Of a DNA stretch of 34,812 nt, positions 16,640 to 25,363 are shown in pieces; position 1 is the stretch's first letter, and every line of letters starts with the position of its first letter. The stretch covers positions 1 through 34,812 of the forward strand of contig JAFWVC010000105.1 of assembly GCA_017518415.1 (NCBI GenBank), written 5' to 3'. Source of the DNA: Clostridia bacterium. Its GTDB lineage: Bacteria; Bacillota; Clostridia; Oscillospirales; Acutalibacteraceae. The notes below the pieces were generated by a model. The model ran no database searches, had not been told where the DNA came from, and was given only the letters and a program-made list of their open reading frames with translations. A program made the position numbers and the translations under genes.

Positions 16640-17948
16640 GTTGATATATGACGAGACCGGCCGCCTGCTGTTTACCGAGGAAATGAAACGGGAGTATACG
16701 CTGCTTATGCCGCAGATGCTGCCGGTACATTTCACCATGCTGCAGCAGGTGTTCGAGCTGGAAGGATATCATGCGGTCATGCTCACAAGCAACCATCGCG
16801 GCATCATCAGCGAAGGGCTGAAATACGTGCATAACGATACCTGCTACCCGGCTTTGCTGGTCATCGGGCAGTTGCTGGACGCCGTGAAAAGCGGCAAATA
16901 CGATCCTCACAAGCTGGCGCTGATGATTACACAGACCGGCGGCGGATGCCGCGCTTCTAACTACATTCACTTGCTTCGCAAAGCACTGGTCCGCGCCGGA
17001 TATGAGTATATCCCGGTTATCTCGGTCAATTTGGCCGGGCTGGAAAAGAATCCCGGATTTTCATTGAACCTGAAACTGATCCTGCGTATGGCGTATTCCA
17101 TGATTTACGGGGATATCCTGGTCAACCTGGCCAACCAATGCCGCCCGTACGAGCTGATCGAGGGGGAAACGGACCGCCGGGTGGATCGGTGGGTCAGGCA
17201 ATTGCTGGCTCAGTTCCCGCAGCGGGGCGCTTTTCGCCGGGCTAACGTGCGCAAAAACTTTGCCGGGATCGTCGATGACTTTGCCTCTATCCCGGTCGGG
17301 CCGCGCAACAAGATCCGGGTCGGCGTCGTAGGGGAGATCTACATCAAATACGCACCGCTCGGCAACAATAATCTGGAAAAGTTTCTGTTGTCTGAAAATT
17401 GTGAGCCGGTTGTGCCGGGCGTAATGGATTTTATTATTTTCAAATGCGACAACCGCGTGGAAGATCATTTGATCTACGGCGGCAAAACAGGCACTTATCT
17501 GGGCGCCGGTCTGCTGAAAAAATACTGCGAAGGCCTGCAGCGGGACATGATCGCCGCCATCCGCCGGCAGCCCTGCTTCCGTGCTCCGTGCACCTTTGAA
17601 CATATCAAACAGTTGGTACACGGGTATCTCGGATACGGCAATAAAATGGGCGAAGGATGGCTGCTGACGGGAGAAATGCTGGAATTGATTGATTCCGGCA
17701 CCGTCAACGTGGTGTGTACCCAGCCGTTTGGCTGCCTGCCCAACCATATCGTCGGCAAAGGGATGGTACGCCGCATCCGCGAAACGCTGCCGCAATCCAA
17801 TATTGTCTGCATCGATTACGACCCGGGCGCGACCCGCATTAACCAGGAAAACCGCATCAAACTGATGTTGTCCAACGCGCGGCTGCAGCAGCAGAATAAA
17901 GAGGGCGGCCCCGGCCGGGAATATTCCGCCGTCTCCGGCGCAAAATAA
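16632..17948 (+). CDS. 2-hydroxyacyl-CoA dehydratase-like subunit
   Basis: A 438-residue protein whose ATG overlaps the end of the activase gene (atggctga), implying translational coupling. It resembles the C-terminal third of large Firmicutes proteins annotated as acyl-CoA dehydratase activase-related, and the D-subunit fold of 2-hydroxyglutaryl-CoA dehydratase. Candidate cluster or substrate Cys lie in NDTCYPALLV, GGGCRASNY and FGCLPNHI. The typical fused protein is about 1400 residues, matching the sum of these two genes, so this is the same system split in a linker. The in vivo reaction of this branch is not established. It ends with a stop directly before the hairpin that holds the tepA ribosome-binding site. 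Confidence 0.85.
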   Translation: MAELIYDETGRLLFTEEMKREYTLLMPQMLPVHFTMLQQVFELEGYHAVMLTSNHRGIISEGLKYVHNDTCYPALLVIGQLLDAVKSGKYDPHKLALMITQTGGGCRASNYIHLLRKALVRAGYEYIPVISVNLAGLEKNPGFSLNLKLILRMAYSMIYGDILVNLANQCRPYELIEGETDRRVDRWVRQLLAQFPQRGAFRRANVRKNFAGIVDDFASIPVGPRNKIRVGVVGEIYIKYAPLGNNNLEKFLLSENCEPVVPGVMDFIIFKCDNRVEDHLIYGGKTGTYLGAGLLKKYCEGLQRDMIAAIRRQPCFRAPCTFEHIKQLVHGYLGYGNKMGEGWLLTGEMLELIDSGTVNVVCTQPFGCLPNHIVGKGMVRRIRETLPQSNIVCIDYDPGATRINQENRIKLMLSNARLQQQNKEGGPGREYSAVSGAK

Positions 17949-17970
17949 AAGCCGGAGGTGATCCGGCTTG
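17949..17970 (+). promoter_or_regulatory. Hairpin enclosing the tepA ribosome-binding site and TTG start
   Basis: Directly after the upstream stop codon, aagccgga (17949-17956) and tccggctt (17962-17969) form a perfect 8-bp stem with loop ggtga. The strong Shine-Dalgarno sequence GGAGGTGAT (17954-17962) lies across stem and loop, and the TTG start (17968-17970) overlaps the stem's end. A ribosome finishing the upstream gene would open it, so translation of tepA is probably coupled (inference). Confidence 0.6.
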
Positions 17971-18654
17971 AAAAAAGAGGATCCGGAAACGAAACCGGCT
18001 GCCACACTGCACAAAATGCTGCAGGATACTGTGGACACCGGCGCCGTCACAACCGATAACGGCAGCCATATTCTGCATTGCCTGACCATTATCGGGCAGG
18101 TGGAAGGGCATTACACGCTGCCGGGCGACAATAAAACGACCAAGTATGAGCACGTCATGCCACAGCTGGTCGCGGTAGAGGAAAGCCGCGAGATCGAGGG
18201 GCTGTTGATCCTGCTCAACACGGTCGGCGGCGATGTGGAAGCGGGGCTGGCCCTCGCGGAACTGATTGCCGGCATGTCGAAGCCCACCGTGTCGCTGGTA
18301 CTCGGCGGCGGCCACTCGATCGGCGTACCGCTGGCGGTGGCAGCCAAACGGTCTTATATCGTGCCATCGGCCACGATGACGCTGCACCCCGTGCGTACCA
18401 ACGGCCTGGTGCTGGGGGTGCCGCAGGCGTTCCTGTATTTTCAGCGTATGCAAGCACGCATTACACGCTTTGTGACAGAACACTCCGGCATATCGGAGCA
18501 ACGCTATATGCAGTTGTGTACCAGTACGGACGAAATGACCACCGACGTCGGCACGATTCTGGACGGAAACGCCGCCGTAAAAGAGGGGCTGATCGACGCC
18601 TCCGGCTCTTTGTCGGATGCGTTGGGCGCGCTGTATGACATGATACAAAAATAA
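17968..18654 (+). CDS. tepA: TepA-type ClpP-family serine protease
   Basis: A 228-residue cytosolic protein starting at TTG 17968 after a near-perfect anti-16S sequence. The ClpP fold is recognisable: [17 protein letters not shown], the nucleophile elbow GGGHSIG (Ser117) and the catalytic His in LHPVR (His140), then a third Asp probably in the [13 protein letters not shown] region. It differs from true ClpP by GHSIG in place of GMAAS, the pattern of the B. subtilis translocation-enhancing protein TepA (YmfB), which is linked to export of presecretory proteins and removal of spore proteins at germination. As in Bacillus, it sits directly upstream of the FtsK/SpoIIIE gene, 50 nt away. A signal-peptide-peptidase-like role is less likely because there is no membrane segment. 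Confidence 0.88.
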   Translation: MKKEDPETKPAATLHKMLQDTVDTGAVTTDNGSHILHCLTIIGQVEGHYTLPGDNKTTKYEHVMPQLVAVEESREIEGLLILLNTVGGDVEAGLALAELIAGMSKPTVSLVLGGGHSIGVPLAVAAKRSYIVPSATMTLHPVRTNGLVLGVPQAFLYFQRMQARITRFVTEHSGISEQRYMQLCTSTDEMTTDVGTILDGNAAVKEGLIDASGSLSDALGALYDMIQK

Positions 18655-18704
18655 AGGCGGCTTGGCCGCTTACATAGATTATTTATCAAAAGGAGAGATA
18701 CATA

Positions 18705-21137
18705 ATGGCAGCCAAACGACGTTCTCGCAAAAAAACGCCGGAACAGAAAGCCAGAATGGAGAAGAAGGCGCTGGCAAAACGGCAGATGACAGCGCTGCTG
18801 CTGTTCGTCTGCGCCGTGTTTTGCCTTTGCCTGCTGCTGATACCGGGGCAGCGGGTGTGGAGCGCGATGAGGAACTTCGTGTTCGGCGTGTTCGGCTGGT
18901 CCTGTTGGCTGGTACCTGTGTTTTTGTGCTATTTTTCCGTCATGCTGGCGCTGGAAAAGAGCGAACTGAAAACAAGTTCCGCTTTGCTGCAGTGCGTCAG
19001 CCTGATGGTGCTCGGCGCGAGTACGGTGCAGATCTTTGCGGAGAATATTGTAGACGGCGCCGGGTATTTCGGAACGATCGGCCAATCATACGCGGACAAA
19101 AGAGGCGGCGTACTTGGCACTTTACTCGGGTATCCGCTGGAATATTTTCTGGGCGACATCGGTGCCAAGATCGTGATCATTCTGCTGCTGTTTATTACTC
19201 TGATGCTGCTGTGCAACATTACGATGTCGGCCTTTTACAAAGCCGTTTATAAACCGATCCAAAAAACGAAGGAAACGGTGCAGCAGGCTATCGAAGATTC
19301 GCGCGAGCGCCGTCGCAACGCGAATATTGACGTCAATATAGATGACGACAAGTATTCGGACGGCGATACGGACGTGCTCGTACCGCCCGTCATACAAGGG
19401 AACGAGGAAGAATCCTCGGAAAGCAACGAAAAGTTCAACGCCTTTACACAGGCGGCTAAAAGTTTGCAGGAGGACGCCTCGCATCCGACGCCCCGCGTAG
19501 AGGATCTGCTGGCCAAGCAGCAAATCTCTTCCGACCCGGAAAAGTTACAGAACGATCCCGAAAAAAAGACGGCCGATCAAAAGGATGACACGGCTGCTGC
19601 CGCCGCCGAAGAGAAGAAGGCCGAACCGGTCAAAGCCTACCGCTATCCGCCGATCTCGCTGCTGTCCTCGCTGCAAAAGAATGACGAGGCGCAGAGCAAC
19701 GCGGAAATACAGCATAATGCAGATCTGCTGGTTAAAACGTTGAAGGATTTCGGGATCGTCACCCGGATCATCGATATTTCCCGCGGGCCGTCCGTTACGC
19801 GGTACGAATTGGAGCCGAGCGCCGGTGTAAAGGTAAGCCGCATTACAGGCTTGGCGGACGATTTAGCGCTGCGTTTGGCGACAACCGGCGTACGCATCGA
19901 GGCGCCGATTCCGAATAAAGCGGCCGTCGGCATCGAGGTGCCCAACAAAACGGGGCAGACCGTCTCGCTGCGCGAGATTCTGGACAGCCGCGAGTTTGCT
20001 GCTTCCAAAGGGCGCCTGACCGTAGCGCTCGGCCGGGATATTGCCGGTAAGGTCGTGCTGGCGGATCTGGGTAAAATGCCTCACCTGCTGATTGCCGGTA
20101 CGACCGGCTCCGGTAAATCGGTATGTACCAACGCAATGATCCAGAGCCTGCTATACCGCAACTCTCCGGAAGACGTACGGCTGGTACTGATCGATCCCAA
20201 GCAGGTAGAGTTCGGCATTTACAACGGTATCCCGCATCTGTTGACCAAAGTGGTGACTGATCCGCGCAAGGCGGCCGGCGCCTTGGGTTGGGCCGTCACG
20301 GAGATGCTCAACCGCTACAAGACTTTTGCCGAAAACAACGTGCGTGATATTACTGCCTACAATGATCTGGCCGCCGCCAGCGATACGCTGCAGAAGATGC
20401 CGCTGATCGTCATCGTGATCGACGAATTGGCCGACCTGATGATGGCCGCCGCCAACGAGGTGGAGGACGCCATCATCCGGCTGGCGCAGATGGCCCGTGC
20501 GGCCGGTATGCACCTGGTCATCGCCACCCAGCGGCCTTCGGTGGATGTTATTACGGGCCTGATCAAGGCCAACATTCCGTCCCGGCTGGCGCTGACAGTG
20601 GCTTCCGGCGTGGATTCCCGGACAATTTTGGACTGTGTCGGCGCCGAAAAGCTGCTCGGCCACGGCGATATGCTGTTTATGCCCATCGGCATGAGCAAGC
20701 CGATCCGCGTGCAGGGCTGCTTCGTGAGTGAAAAAGAAGTTAAGGCCGTTGTCGATTTTCTGAAATCCAATGCCGACGAGGAAGCCAAATACGACGAGGC
20801 GATCGCTCACGATATCGAACTGCGCGCGGCCGCCAGCGGCAAAAACAGTTCCAAATCCATCGCCGGGGATAGCGACGCCGACGGTGAGGAAAGCGAATAC
20901 GATGAGATGCTGCCGCAGGCCATCGAAGTGGTCGTGGAGGCGGGCATGGCGTCTACGTCTCTGTTACAGCGCAAGCTGCGCCTCGGGTACGCCAGGGCCG
21001 GCCGTATCATCGACGAATTGGAAAACCGCGGCATCGTAGGCCCCCACGAAGGCAGTAAACCGCGGCAGGTGCTGATTACCCGCCAGCAGTGGCTGGAAAT
21101 GAATCTGCGGGCCGAGGAGCCGCAGGAGAAGGGATAA
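18705..21137 (+). CDS. ftsK: DNA translocase FtsK/SpoIIIE
   Basis: An 810-residue protein, ATG 18705 with AAAGGAGAG upstream, close to the usual length of SpoIIIE. Four membrane segments are at about residues 28-47, 61-82, 94-112 and 153-173. An acidic, poorly conserved linker (about 190-310) is followed by the motor: the alpha/beta domains with Walker A GTTGSGKS at 465-472 and Walker B ending in IDELAD (Asp573, Glu574). The C-terminal winged-helix gamma domain (residues about 745-800, ASTSLLQRKLRLGYARAG) reads the orienting DNA sequences. It pumps chromosomal DNA across the closing division or sporulation septum. The tepA-ftsK order is conserved in Firmicutes. Whether this is the SpoIIIE or vegetative SftA-like copy is not decided, but four membrane segments favour SpoIIIE. 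Confidence 0.95.
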   Translation: MAAKRRSRKKTPEQKARMEKKALAKRQMTALLLFVCAVFCLCLLLIPGQRVWSAMRNFVFGVFGWSCWLVPVFLCYFSVMLALEKSELKTSSALLQCVSLMVLGASTVQIFAENIVDGAGYFGTIGQSYADKRGGVLGTLLGYPLEYFLGDIGAKIVIILLLFITLMLLCNITMSAFYKAVYKPIQKTKETVQQAIEDSRERRRNANIDVNIDDDKYSDGDTDVLVPPVIQGNEEESSESNEKFNAFTQAAKSLQEDASHPTPRVEDLLAKQQISSDPEKLQNDPEKKTADQKDDTAAAAAEEKKAEPVKAYRYPPISLLSSLQKNDEAQSNAEIQHNADLLVKTLKDFGIVTRIIDISRGPSVTRYELEPSAGVKVSRITGLADDLALRLATTGVRIEAPIPNKAAVGIEVPNKTGQTVSLREILDSREFAASKGRLTVALGRDIAGKVVLADLGKMPHLLIAGTTGSGKSVCTNAMIQSLLYRNSPEDVRLVLIDPKQVEFGIYNGIPHLLTKVVTDPRKAAGALGWAVTEMLNRYKTFAENNVRDITAYNDLAAASDTLQKMPLIVIVIDELADLMMAAANEVEDAIIRLAQMARAAGMHLVIATQRPSVDVITGLIKANIPSRLALTVASGVDSRTILDCVGAEKLLGHGDMLFMPIGMSKPIRVQGCFVSEKEVKAVVDFLKSNADEEAKYDEAIAHDIELRAAASGKNSSKSIAGDSDADGEESEYDEMLPQAIEVVVEAGMASTSLLQRKLRLGYARAGRIIDELENRGIVGPHEGSKPRQVLITRQQWLEMNLRAEEPQEKG

Positions 21138-21143
21138 TTTTCT

Positions 21144-23045
21144 ATGCCGTTTTTGCCGATTTCCGTTGCGGATATGCGCGCGCGGGGGTGGGACCGGGTG
21201 GATGCGGTGGTGATCACCGGAGACGCCTATGTGGATCACCCCAGTTTCGGCGCGGCTATTATCTCCCGCGTGCTGGAGGCGGAAGGATACCGGGTCGGCA
21301 TTGTGGCGCAGCCGCAGCGGGCGGAGGATTGCGCCGTCTTCGGCCGTCCGCGGCTCGGCTTTTTTGTAGGCAGTGGCAATATCGACTCGATGGTGGCGCA
21401 TTATACGGCGGCCAAAAAACCGCGCAATAAAGATTTTTACACGCCCGGCGGCCAAACGGGCCGGCGCCCGGACCGGGCTGCCACCGTTTACTGCCGGATG
21501 TGCCGCAGCGTTTTTCCGGATGCGCCCGTCATTTTAGGCGGTCTGGAAGCCTCCCTGCGCCGTTTTGCGCATTACGATTATTGGAACGATACCGTCATGC
21601 CGTCGATCCTGGTCAGCAGCGGAGCGGATATCCTGACCTACGGCATGGGGGAGCGGCAGACAATTGAGATTGCCCGCCGCCTGGACGAGGGCGAGCCGGT
21701 ATCTTCCATCACCGACGTACGCGGCACCTGTGTCCTGATTCCCGTGCGCGACTATATACCGCGCCCCTGTGCGGAATGCCCGCCCTTCGAGAGGGTCTGC
21801 GTACCGGATGAGGCTGGTAAAAAGCAGTACGCCATCTCCTGCAGGATCGAACAGGATGAACAGGACGCCGTACGCGGCAAACCCGTCATTCAGCGCCACG
21901 GGGACCGGATTCTGGTGCAAAATCCGCCGGCCCTGCCGCTGGATACCCCGTTTTTTGACCGGGTATACGAGCTGCCATACATGCGCGCCTGGCATCCTTC
22001 TTATGATGCGCAGGGCGGCGTGCCCGGCTTTGACGAGGTGCGTTTTTCTCTGGTACATAACCGCGGCTGTTTCGGCGCCTGCCATTTCTGTTCGCTCGCG
22101 TTTCATCAGGGGCGGCAGGTCACCTGCCGCAGCGAAGCGTCGCTGCTGCGGGAAGCGGAATTGCTGACCAAACAGCCGGATTTTAAGGGATATATTCACG
22201 ACGTCGGCGGGCCGACGGCTAATTTCCGCCGGCCATCCTGCAAAGGGCAACTGGTCAAGGGACTGTGCAAAGGCAAAATGTGTTTATTCCCGGCGCCGTG
22301 CCCCGCGCTGGAGGCCGACCATACCGAATATCTGCAGTTGCTGCGCAAACTGCGCGCGCTGCCCGGCGTGAAAAAGGTGTTCATCCGTTCCGGCATTCGT
22401 TTTGATTATTTGCTGGCGGATCCGGATGAGACGTTTTTCAAGGAGTTGGTCCGCTACCATATCAGCGGCCAGCTAAAAGTGGCGCCCGAGCATTGCTCGG
22501 CGCAGGTGCTTGCCTGCATGGGAAAGCCTGCGATCGAGACGTATCTGCGCTTCAAAAAGCGGTATTACGAGCTGACCGAAAGCGCCGGCAAAAAACAATA
22601 TCTGGTACCGTACTTGATGTCGTCCCACCCGGGCAGTACGATGAAGGACGCTATCGAGTTAGCGGTTTTTTTGAAAAAAGAAGGCCTGCATCCGGAGCAA
22701 GTGCAGGACTTTTACCCGACGCCGGGCACTATTTCCACTTGCATGTTTTATACCGGGCTGAACCCGTATACCCTCAAACCGGTGTACGTACCGCGTACCC
22801 CGCAGGAAAAGGCCCGTCAGCGCGCGCTGCTGCAATATTTTCTCCCGGAAAACCGCGCGCTGGTTCTGGCGGCGCTGCAGGCGGCGCACCGCACGGATCT
22901 GATCGGCACGGGACCGGATTGTCTGATTGCTTCAAGTCCGTCGATCGGGGGAAAGAAAGATGGCAGATTCTCAACCGGAAGAGGAAGGCAAGCTGCGCAT
23001 AGAGGACCTCGTCCAACTGGCAGACGAAAGAAACCGAAAGCGTAA
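21144..23045 (+). CDS. YgiQ-family radical SAM protein
   Basis: A 633-residue protein starting at ATG 21144, 6 nt after the ftsK stop, with AGAAGGG overlapping the end of ftsK. The radical SAM cluster motif is C309-x3-C313-x2-C316 in RGCFGACHFC, with the YgiQ-type N-terminal region (FLPISVADMRARGWD, TGDAYVDHPSFG) and C-terminal DUF3362-like region (PGSTMKDAIELA, PTPGTISTCMFYTG). The family is widespread and its reaction is not known to me; S-adenosylmethionine cleavage at a [4Fe-4S] cluster is expected. The last 86 nt overlap the following gene. The C-terminal tail after about residue 605 is basic and low in complexity, and may exist mainly because it is encoded across the overlap. Confidence 0.93.
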   Translation: MPFLPISVADMRARGWDRVDAVVITGDAYVDHPSFGAAIISRVLEAEGYRVGIVAQPQRAEDCAVFGRPRLGFFVGSGNIDSMVAHYTAAKKPRNKDFYTPGGQTGRRPDRAATVYCRMCRSVFPDAPVILGGLEASLRRFAHYDYWNDTVMPSILVSSGADILTYGMGERQTIEIARRLDEGEPVSSITDVRGTCVLIPVRDYIPRPCAECPPFERVCVPDEAGKKQYAISCRIEQDEQDAVRGKPVIQRHGDRILVQNPPALPLDTPFFDRVYELPYMRAWHPSYDAQGGVPGFDEVRFSLVHNRGCFGACHFCSLAFHQGRQVTCRSEASLLREAELLTKQPDFKGYIHDVGGPTANFRRPSCKGQLVKGLCKGKMCLFPAPCPALEADHTEYLQLLRKLRALPGVKKVFIRSGIRFDYLLADPDETFFKELVRYHISGQLKVAPEHCSAQVLACMGKPAIETYLRFKKRYYELTESAGKKQYLVPYLMSSHPGSTMKDAIELAVFLKKEGLHPEQVQDFYPTPGTISTCMFYTGLNPYTLKPVYVPRTPQEKARQRALLQYFLPENRALVLAALQAAHRTDLIGTGPDCLIASSPSIGGKKDGRFSTGRGRQAAHRGPRPTGRRKKPKA

Positions 23046-23967
23046 CCGTCGGTGGCGCCTGATCGCTCTTGTGCTGGCCGTCGCGCTGCTGTGCGGCGTC
23101 AGTTTCTGGAACGAGCGGCGGAGCGAACCGCTGCTGCCGACGTGGAGGCAGGTGTTTTCCGTCTTCGGCCTGACCGGAGAAGAAAAACAGCTGCAAGTAC
23201 CGGAAGGGCAGCTGCGCATCGACTTTCTCGACGTCGGGAACGCGGACGCTTCGGTCATCCGGCAAGGAGCGTGCACGCTGCTGATCGATGCGGGCAAGGA
23301 TCAGAATGCGGAGAAAATCTTCTCTTATCTGGACGCGGCCGGCGTGAAAAAGCTGGATTACGTGATCGTCACCCATTTTGATGACGACCATATCGGCGGG
23401 ATGGAACGGGTGCTCCGGCGCTTCCCGCCGGATCTGCTGATCTGGTCCCTGTCATACAAAACGCCTTCCACGGCTTTGTCGCAGGCGTTGATACAGACAA
23501 TCGAGGAGCAGAGCATCCCGGTGGTGAAGGCTGTACCCGGGACTGTTTACCCGCTCGGGGAGGCGGAACTGCTCTTGCTGGGGCCGAGTTTTGATTACGA
23601 AGACGATAACAACGCCTCCGTCGTTTGCCGCGTTGCTTTCGGTACGCGCGGCTTTTTATTCATGGGCGACGCCGCCCTGAAGGCGGAGCAGGATACGATG
23701 GAACTTTGGGGCGACCGGCTGCCGTCCGACCTGATCAAGGTCGGACACCACGGTTCCTCCGATTCTTCCAATATCCATTTTCTGCGGAAAGTCGCCCCGC
23801 AATATGCGGTGTTGACCTGCGGCGAAGGTAACCCTTACGGGCACCCGCACGCACAGCTGCTGCGCCGTCTGTCTTCCTGCGGTATACAGACGCTGCGCAG
23901 CGACGAACAGGGGAGGATCACCGTGCTGACCGACGGGAACAGCCTGGAAATCCTCACCGAAAAATGA
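22960..23967 (+). CDS. Membrane-anchored ComEC-like metallo-beta-lactamase-fold hydrolase
   Basis: I choose ATG 22960 (335 residues), 4 nt after GGGGGAAAG, over the upstream in-frame TTG at 22927. A charged cytoplasmic start (residues 1-27) is followed by one membrane segment (about 28-46), so the catalytic domain is outside. The domain begins LRIDFLDVGNADA and has the metal motif H139-F-D-D-D-H144 followed by IGG, then GHHGSS (His263, His264) and a late GHP. These match the C-terminal domain of ComEC/Rec2 and its stand-alone relatives. Roles in such relatives include nuclease activity during DNA uptake, but no channel domain is present here, so a DNA role is only a possibility. It overlaps the YgiQ gene by 86 nt and precedes mtaB by 21 nt. 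Confidence 0.9.
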   Translation: MADSQPEEEGKLRIEDLVQLADERNRKRNRRWRLIALVLAVALLCGVSFWNERRSEPLLPTWRQVFSVFGLTGEEKQLQVPEGQLRIDFLDVGNADASVIRQGACTLLIDAGKDQNAEKIFSYLDAAGVKKLDYVIVTHFDDDHIGGMERVLRRFPPDLLIWSLSYKTPSTALSQALIQTIEEQSIPVVKAVPGTVYPLGEAELLLLGPSFDYEDDNNASVVCRVAFGTRGFLFMGDAALKAEQDTMELWGDRLPSDLIKVGHHGSSDSSNIHFLRKVAPQYAVLTCGEGNPYGHPHAQLLRRLSSCGIQTLRSDEQGRITVLTDGNSLEILTEK

Positions 23968-23988
23968 TCCTGTCGGAAGGAGTCGGCC

Positions 23989-25281
23989 GTGAACGCTTAT
24001 TTTGTCACTTTCGGCTGCAAAGTCAATCAATATGAAACCCAGGCAATGATGCAGCAGCTGCAACGCTGCGGGTATCATACGGCCGAGTGGACGGAAGGAA
24101 CGCCCTGTGACGGAGAAACCGTCATCGTCGTCAATTCCTGTACGGTAACGGGGGAAAGCGACCGCAAACTGCGGCAGGCGCTGCACCGGCTGCGCCGCTG
24201 CTGCCCGCAGGCGGTACTGGTGCTTTCGGGTTGTTTTCCGCAGGCGTTCCCGCAGAAGGCGCAGGCGCTGACCGAAGCGGATATCGTGCTCGGCAACGCC
24301 TGCCGGGACCGTCTGCCGCAGTTGCTGCAGGCCTATCGGGAAACCGGCCGGCAAATTGTCGCCGTTGTACCTCATCCGTCAGAATACGAGGAAAAATCTA
24401 TCCGCTGCTTTGAAGGCAGGACTCGCGCCTTTATCAAAATAGAAGACGGCTGCAACCGCTTTTGCAGTTATTGTATTATTCCGTATGCCCGCGGCAGGGT
24501 GCGTTCCAAGCCGCTGGCGGCGCTGCGGGAGGAAACGGAACAGCTCGCCGCCGGCGGATACCGGGAGATCGTGCTGGTCGGCATCAATTTGACCGCCTAC
24601 GGGCAGGATCTTGGGCTGAATCTTGCCGATGCGGTGGAGACGGTCTGCGCTGTGCCGGGCATCCTGCGGGTGCGGCTCGGCTCGCTGGAGCCGGATTTTA
24701 TGACTGATGCTGTGATCCGGCGGCTGGCGCACTGCGAACAGCTTTGCCCGCAGTTCCATATAGCGCTGCAAAGCGGGTGCGATGCGACGCTGCGGCGTAT
24801 GAACCGGCGGTATGACTGCGCTTTGTTTGAAAACCTTTGCCGGCGGCTGCGCGCCGTCTTTCCGGACGGTACGCTCACGACGGATATCATGGTCGGCTTT
24901 CCGGGGGAAACGGCGGCGGATTTTGAGCAGTCCCTTGCTTTTTGTGAAAAGATCGGCTTTGCCCGGATGCATGTGTTTGCCTACTCGGTGCGGCCCGGTA
25001 CGGTGGCGGCCGGTTTGCCGGACCAGGTACCGGCAGCGGAAAAAGCACTGCGCAGCCGGCGGATGGGCGCCTGCGCGGCGGCTTTGGCCGAAAAGGCCGC
25101 CGCCTCTCTGGTCGGCCGCACGGTGCAGATACTGGTGGAAACCCGGCAGAAGGACGGCGCGTGGGAAGGATATACGCCCGGCTACATTCCCGTTCGGCTG
25201 TACCGGAAGGACGTACAGCCAGGGACCGTCATTCCGGTGAAAATCACCGGGCACGTCGCGGGCATTTGCCTGGCTGAGTAA
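23989..25281 (+). CDS. mtaB: tRNA t6A37 methylthiotransferase MtaB
   Basis: A 430-residue protein starting at GTG 23989 behind GGAAGGAG. It has the three parts of methylthiotransferases: an N-terminal UPF0004 domain with cluster Cys C10 (FGCKVNQYE), C51 (NSCTVT) and C82; the radical SAM domain with C155-x3-C159-x2-C162 (GCNRFCSYC); and a C-terminal TRAM domain. FGCKVNQYE and IPYARGRVRS mark the MtaB (YqeV) branch rather than MiaB or RimO. It adds a methylthio group to N6-threonylcarbamoyladenosine at position 37 of tRNAs reading ANN codons, giving ms2t6A. Its substrate base is made by the TsaD pathway, and tsaD lies one gene downstream on the opposite strand. Confidence 0.94.
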   Translation: MNAYFVTFGCKVNQYETQAMMQQLQRCGYHTAEWTEGTPCDGETVIVVNSCTVTGESDRKLRQALHRLRRCCPQAVLVLSGCFPQAFPQKAQALTEADIVLGNACRDRLPQLLQAYRETGRQIVAVVPHPSEYEEKSIRCFEGRTRAFIKIEDGCNRFCSYCIIPYARGRVRSKPLAALREETEQLAAGGYREIVLVGINLTAYGQDLGLNLADAVETVCAVPGILRVRLGSLEPDFMTDAVIRRLAHCEQLCPQFHIALQSGCDATLRRMNRRYDCALFENLCRRLRAVFPDGTLTTDIMVGFPGETAADFEQSLAFCEKIGFARMHVFAYSVRPGTVAAGLPDQVPAAEKALRSRRMGACAAALAEKAAASLVGRTVQILVETRQKDGAWEGYTPGYIPVRLYRKDVQPGTVIPVKITGHVAGICLAE

Positions 25282-25308
25282 CCAAAACCGGCCTTCGTCC
25301 ATACTATA
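25281..25308 (+). promoter_or_regulatory. Possible sigma-K-like promoter
   Basis: AC at 25281-25282, 17-nt spacer, CATACTATA at 25300-25308, fitting the published sigma-K pattern AC-N16/17-CATAnnnTA. The -35 part carries little information, so a chance match is quite possible. It lies about 55 nt before the Cys-rich protein gene and overlaps the left arm of the dyad at 25306-25348. Confidence 0.35.
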
Positions 25309-25348
25309 TTAGTGACGCTGCCCTGCACAGGAGCAGCCACACTAATAT
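25306..25348 (+). promoter_or_regulatory. Interrupted dyad before the Cys-rich protein gene
   Basis: atattagtg (25306-25314) pairs with cactaatat (25340-25348), and inside it gctgc (25317-25321) pairs with gcagc (25333-25337). There is no T-run after it and the GGGAGGG ribosome-binding site follows at once (25349-25355). It may be an operator or an mRNA leader structure rather than a terminator. Confidence 0.5.
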
Positions 25349-25363
25349 GGGAGGGCATCATCT

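Noticed and set aside
14765-16738. 657-codon minus-strand open frame
   Set aside because: It is antisense to the activase gene, whose cluster Cys and ATPase motifs are intact; no ribosome-binding site or recognisable domain.
18655-18675. Small gcggc-ttg-gccgc stem after tepA
   Set aside because: Only five pairs with a three-base loop and no T-run; not convincing as a regulatory element.
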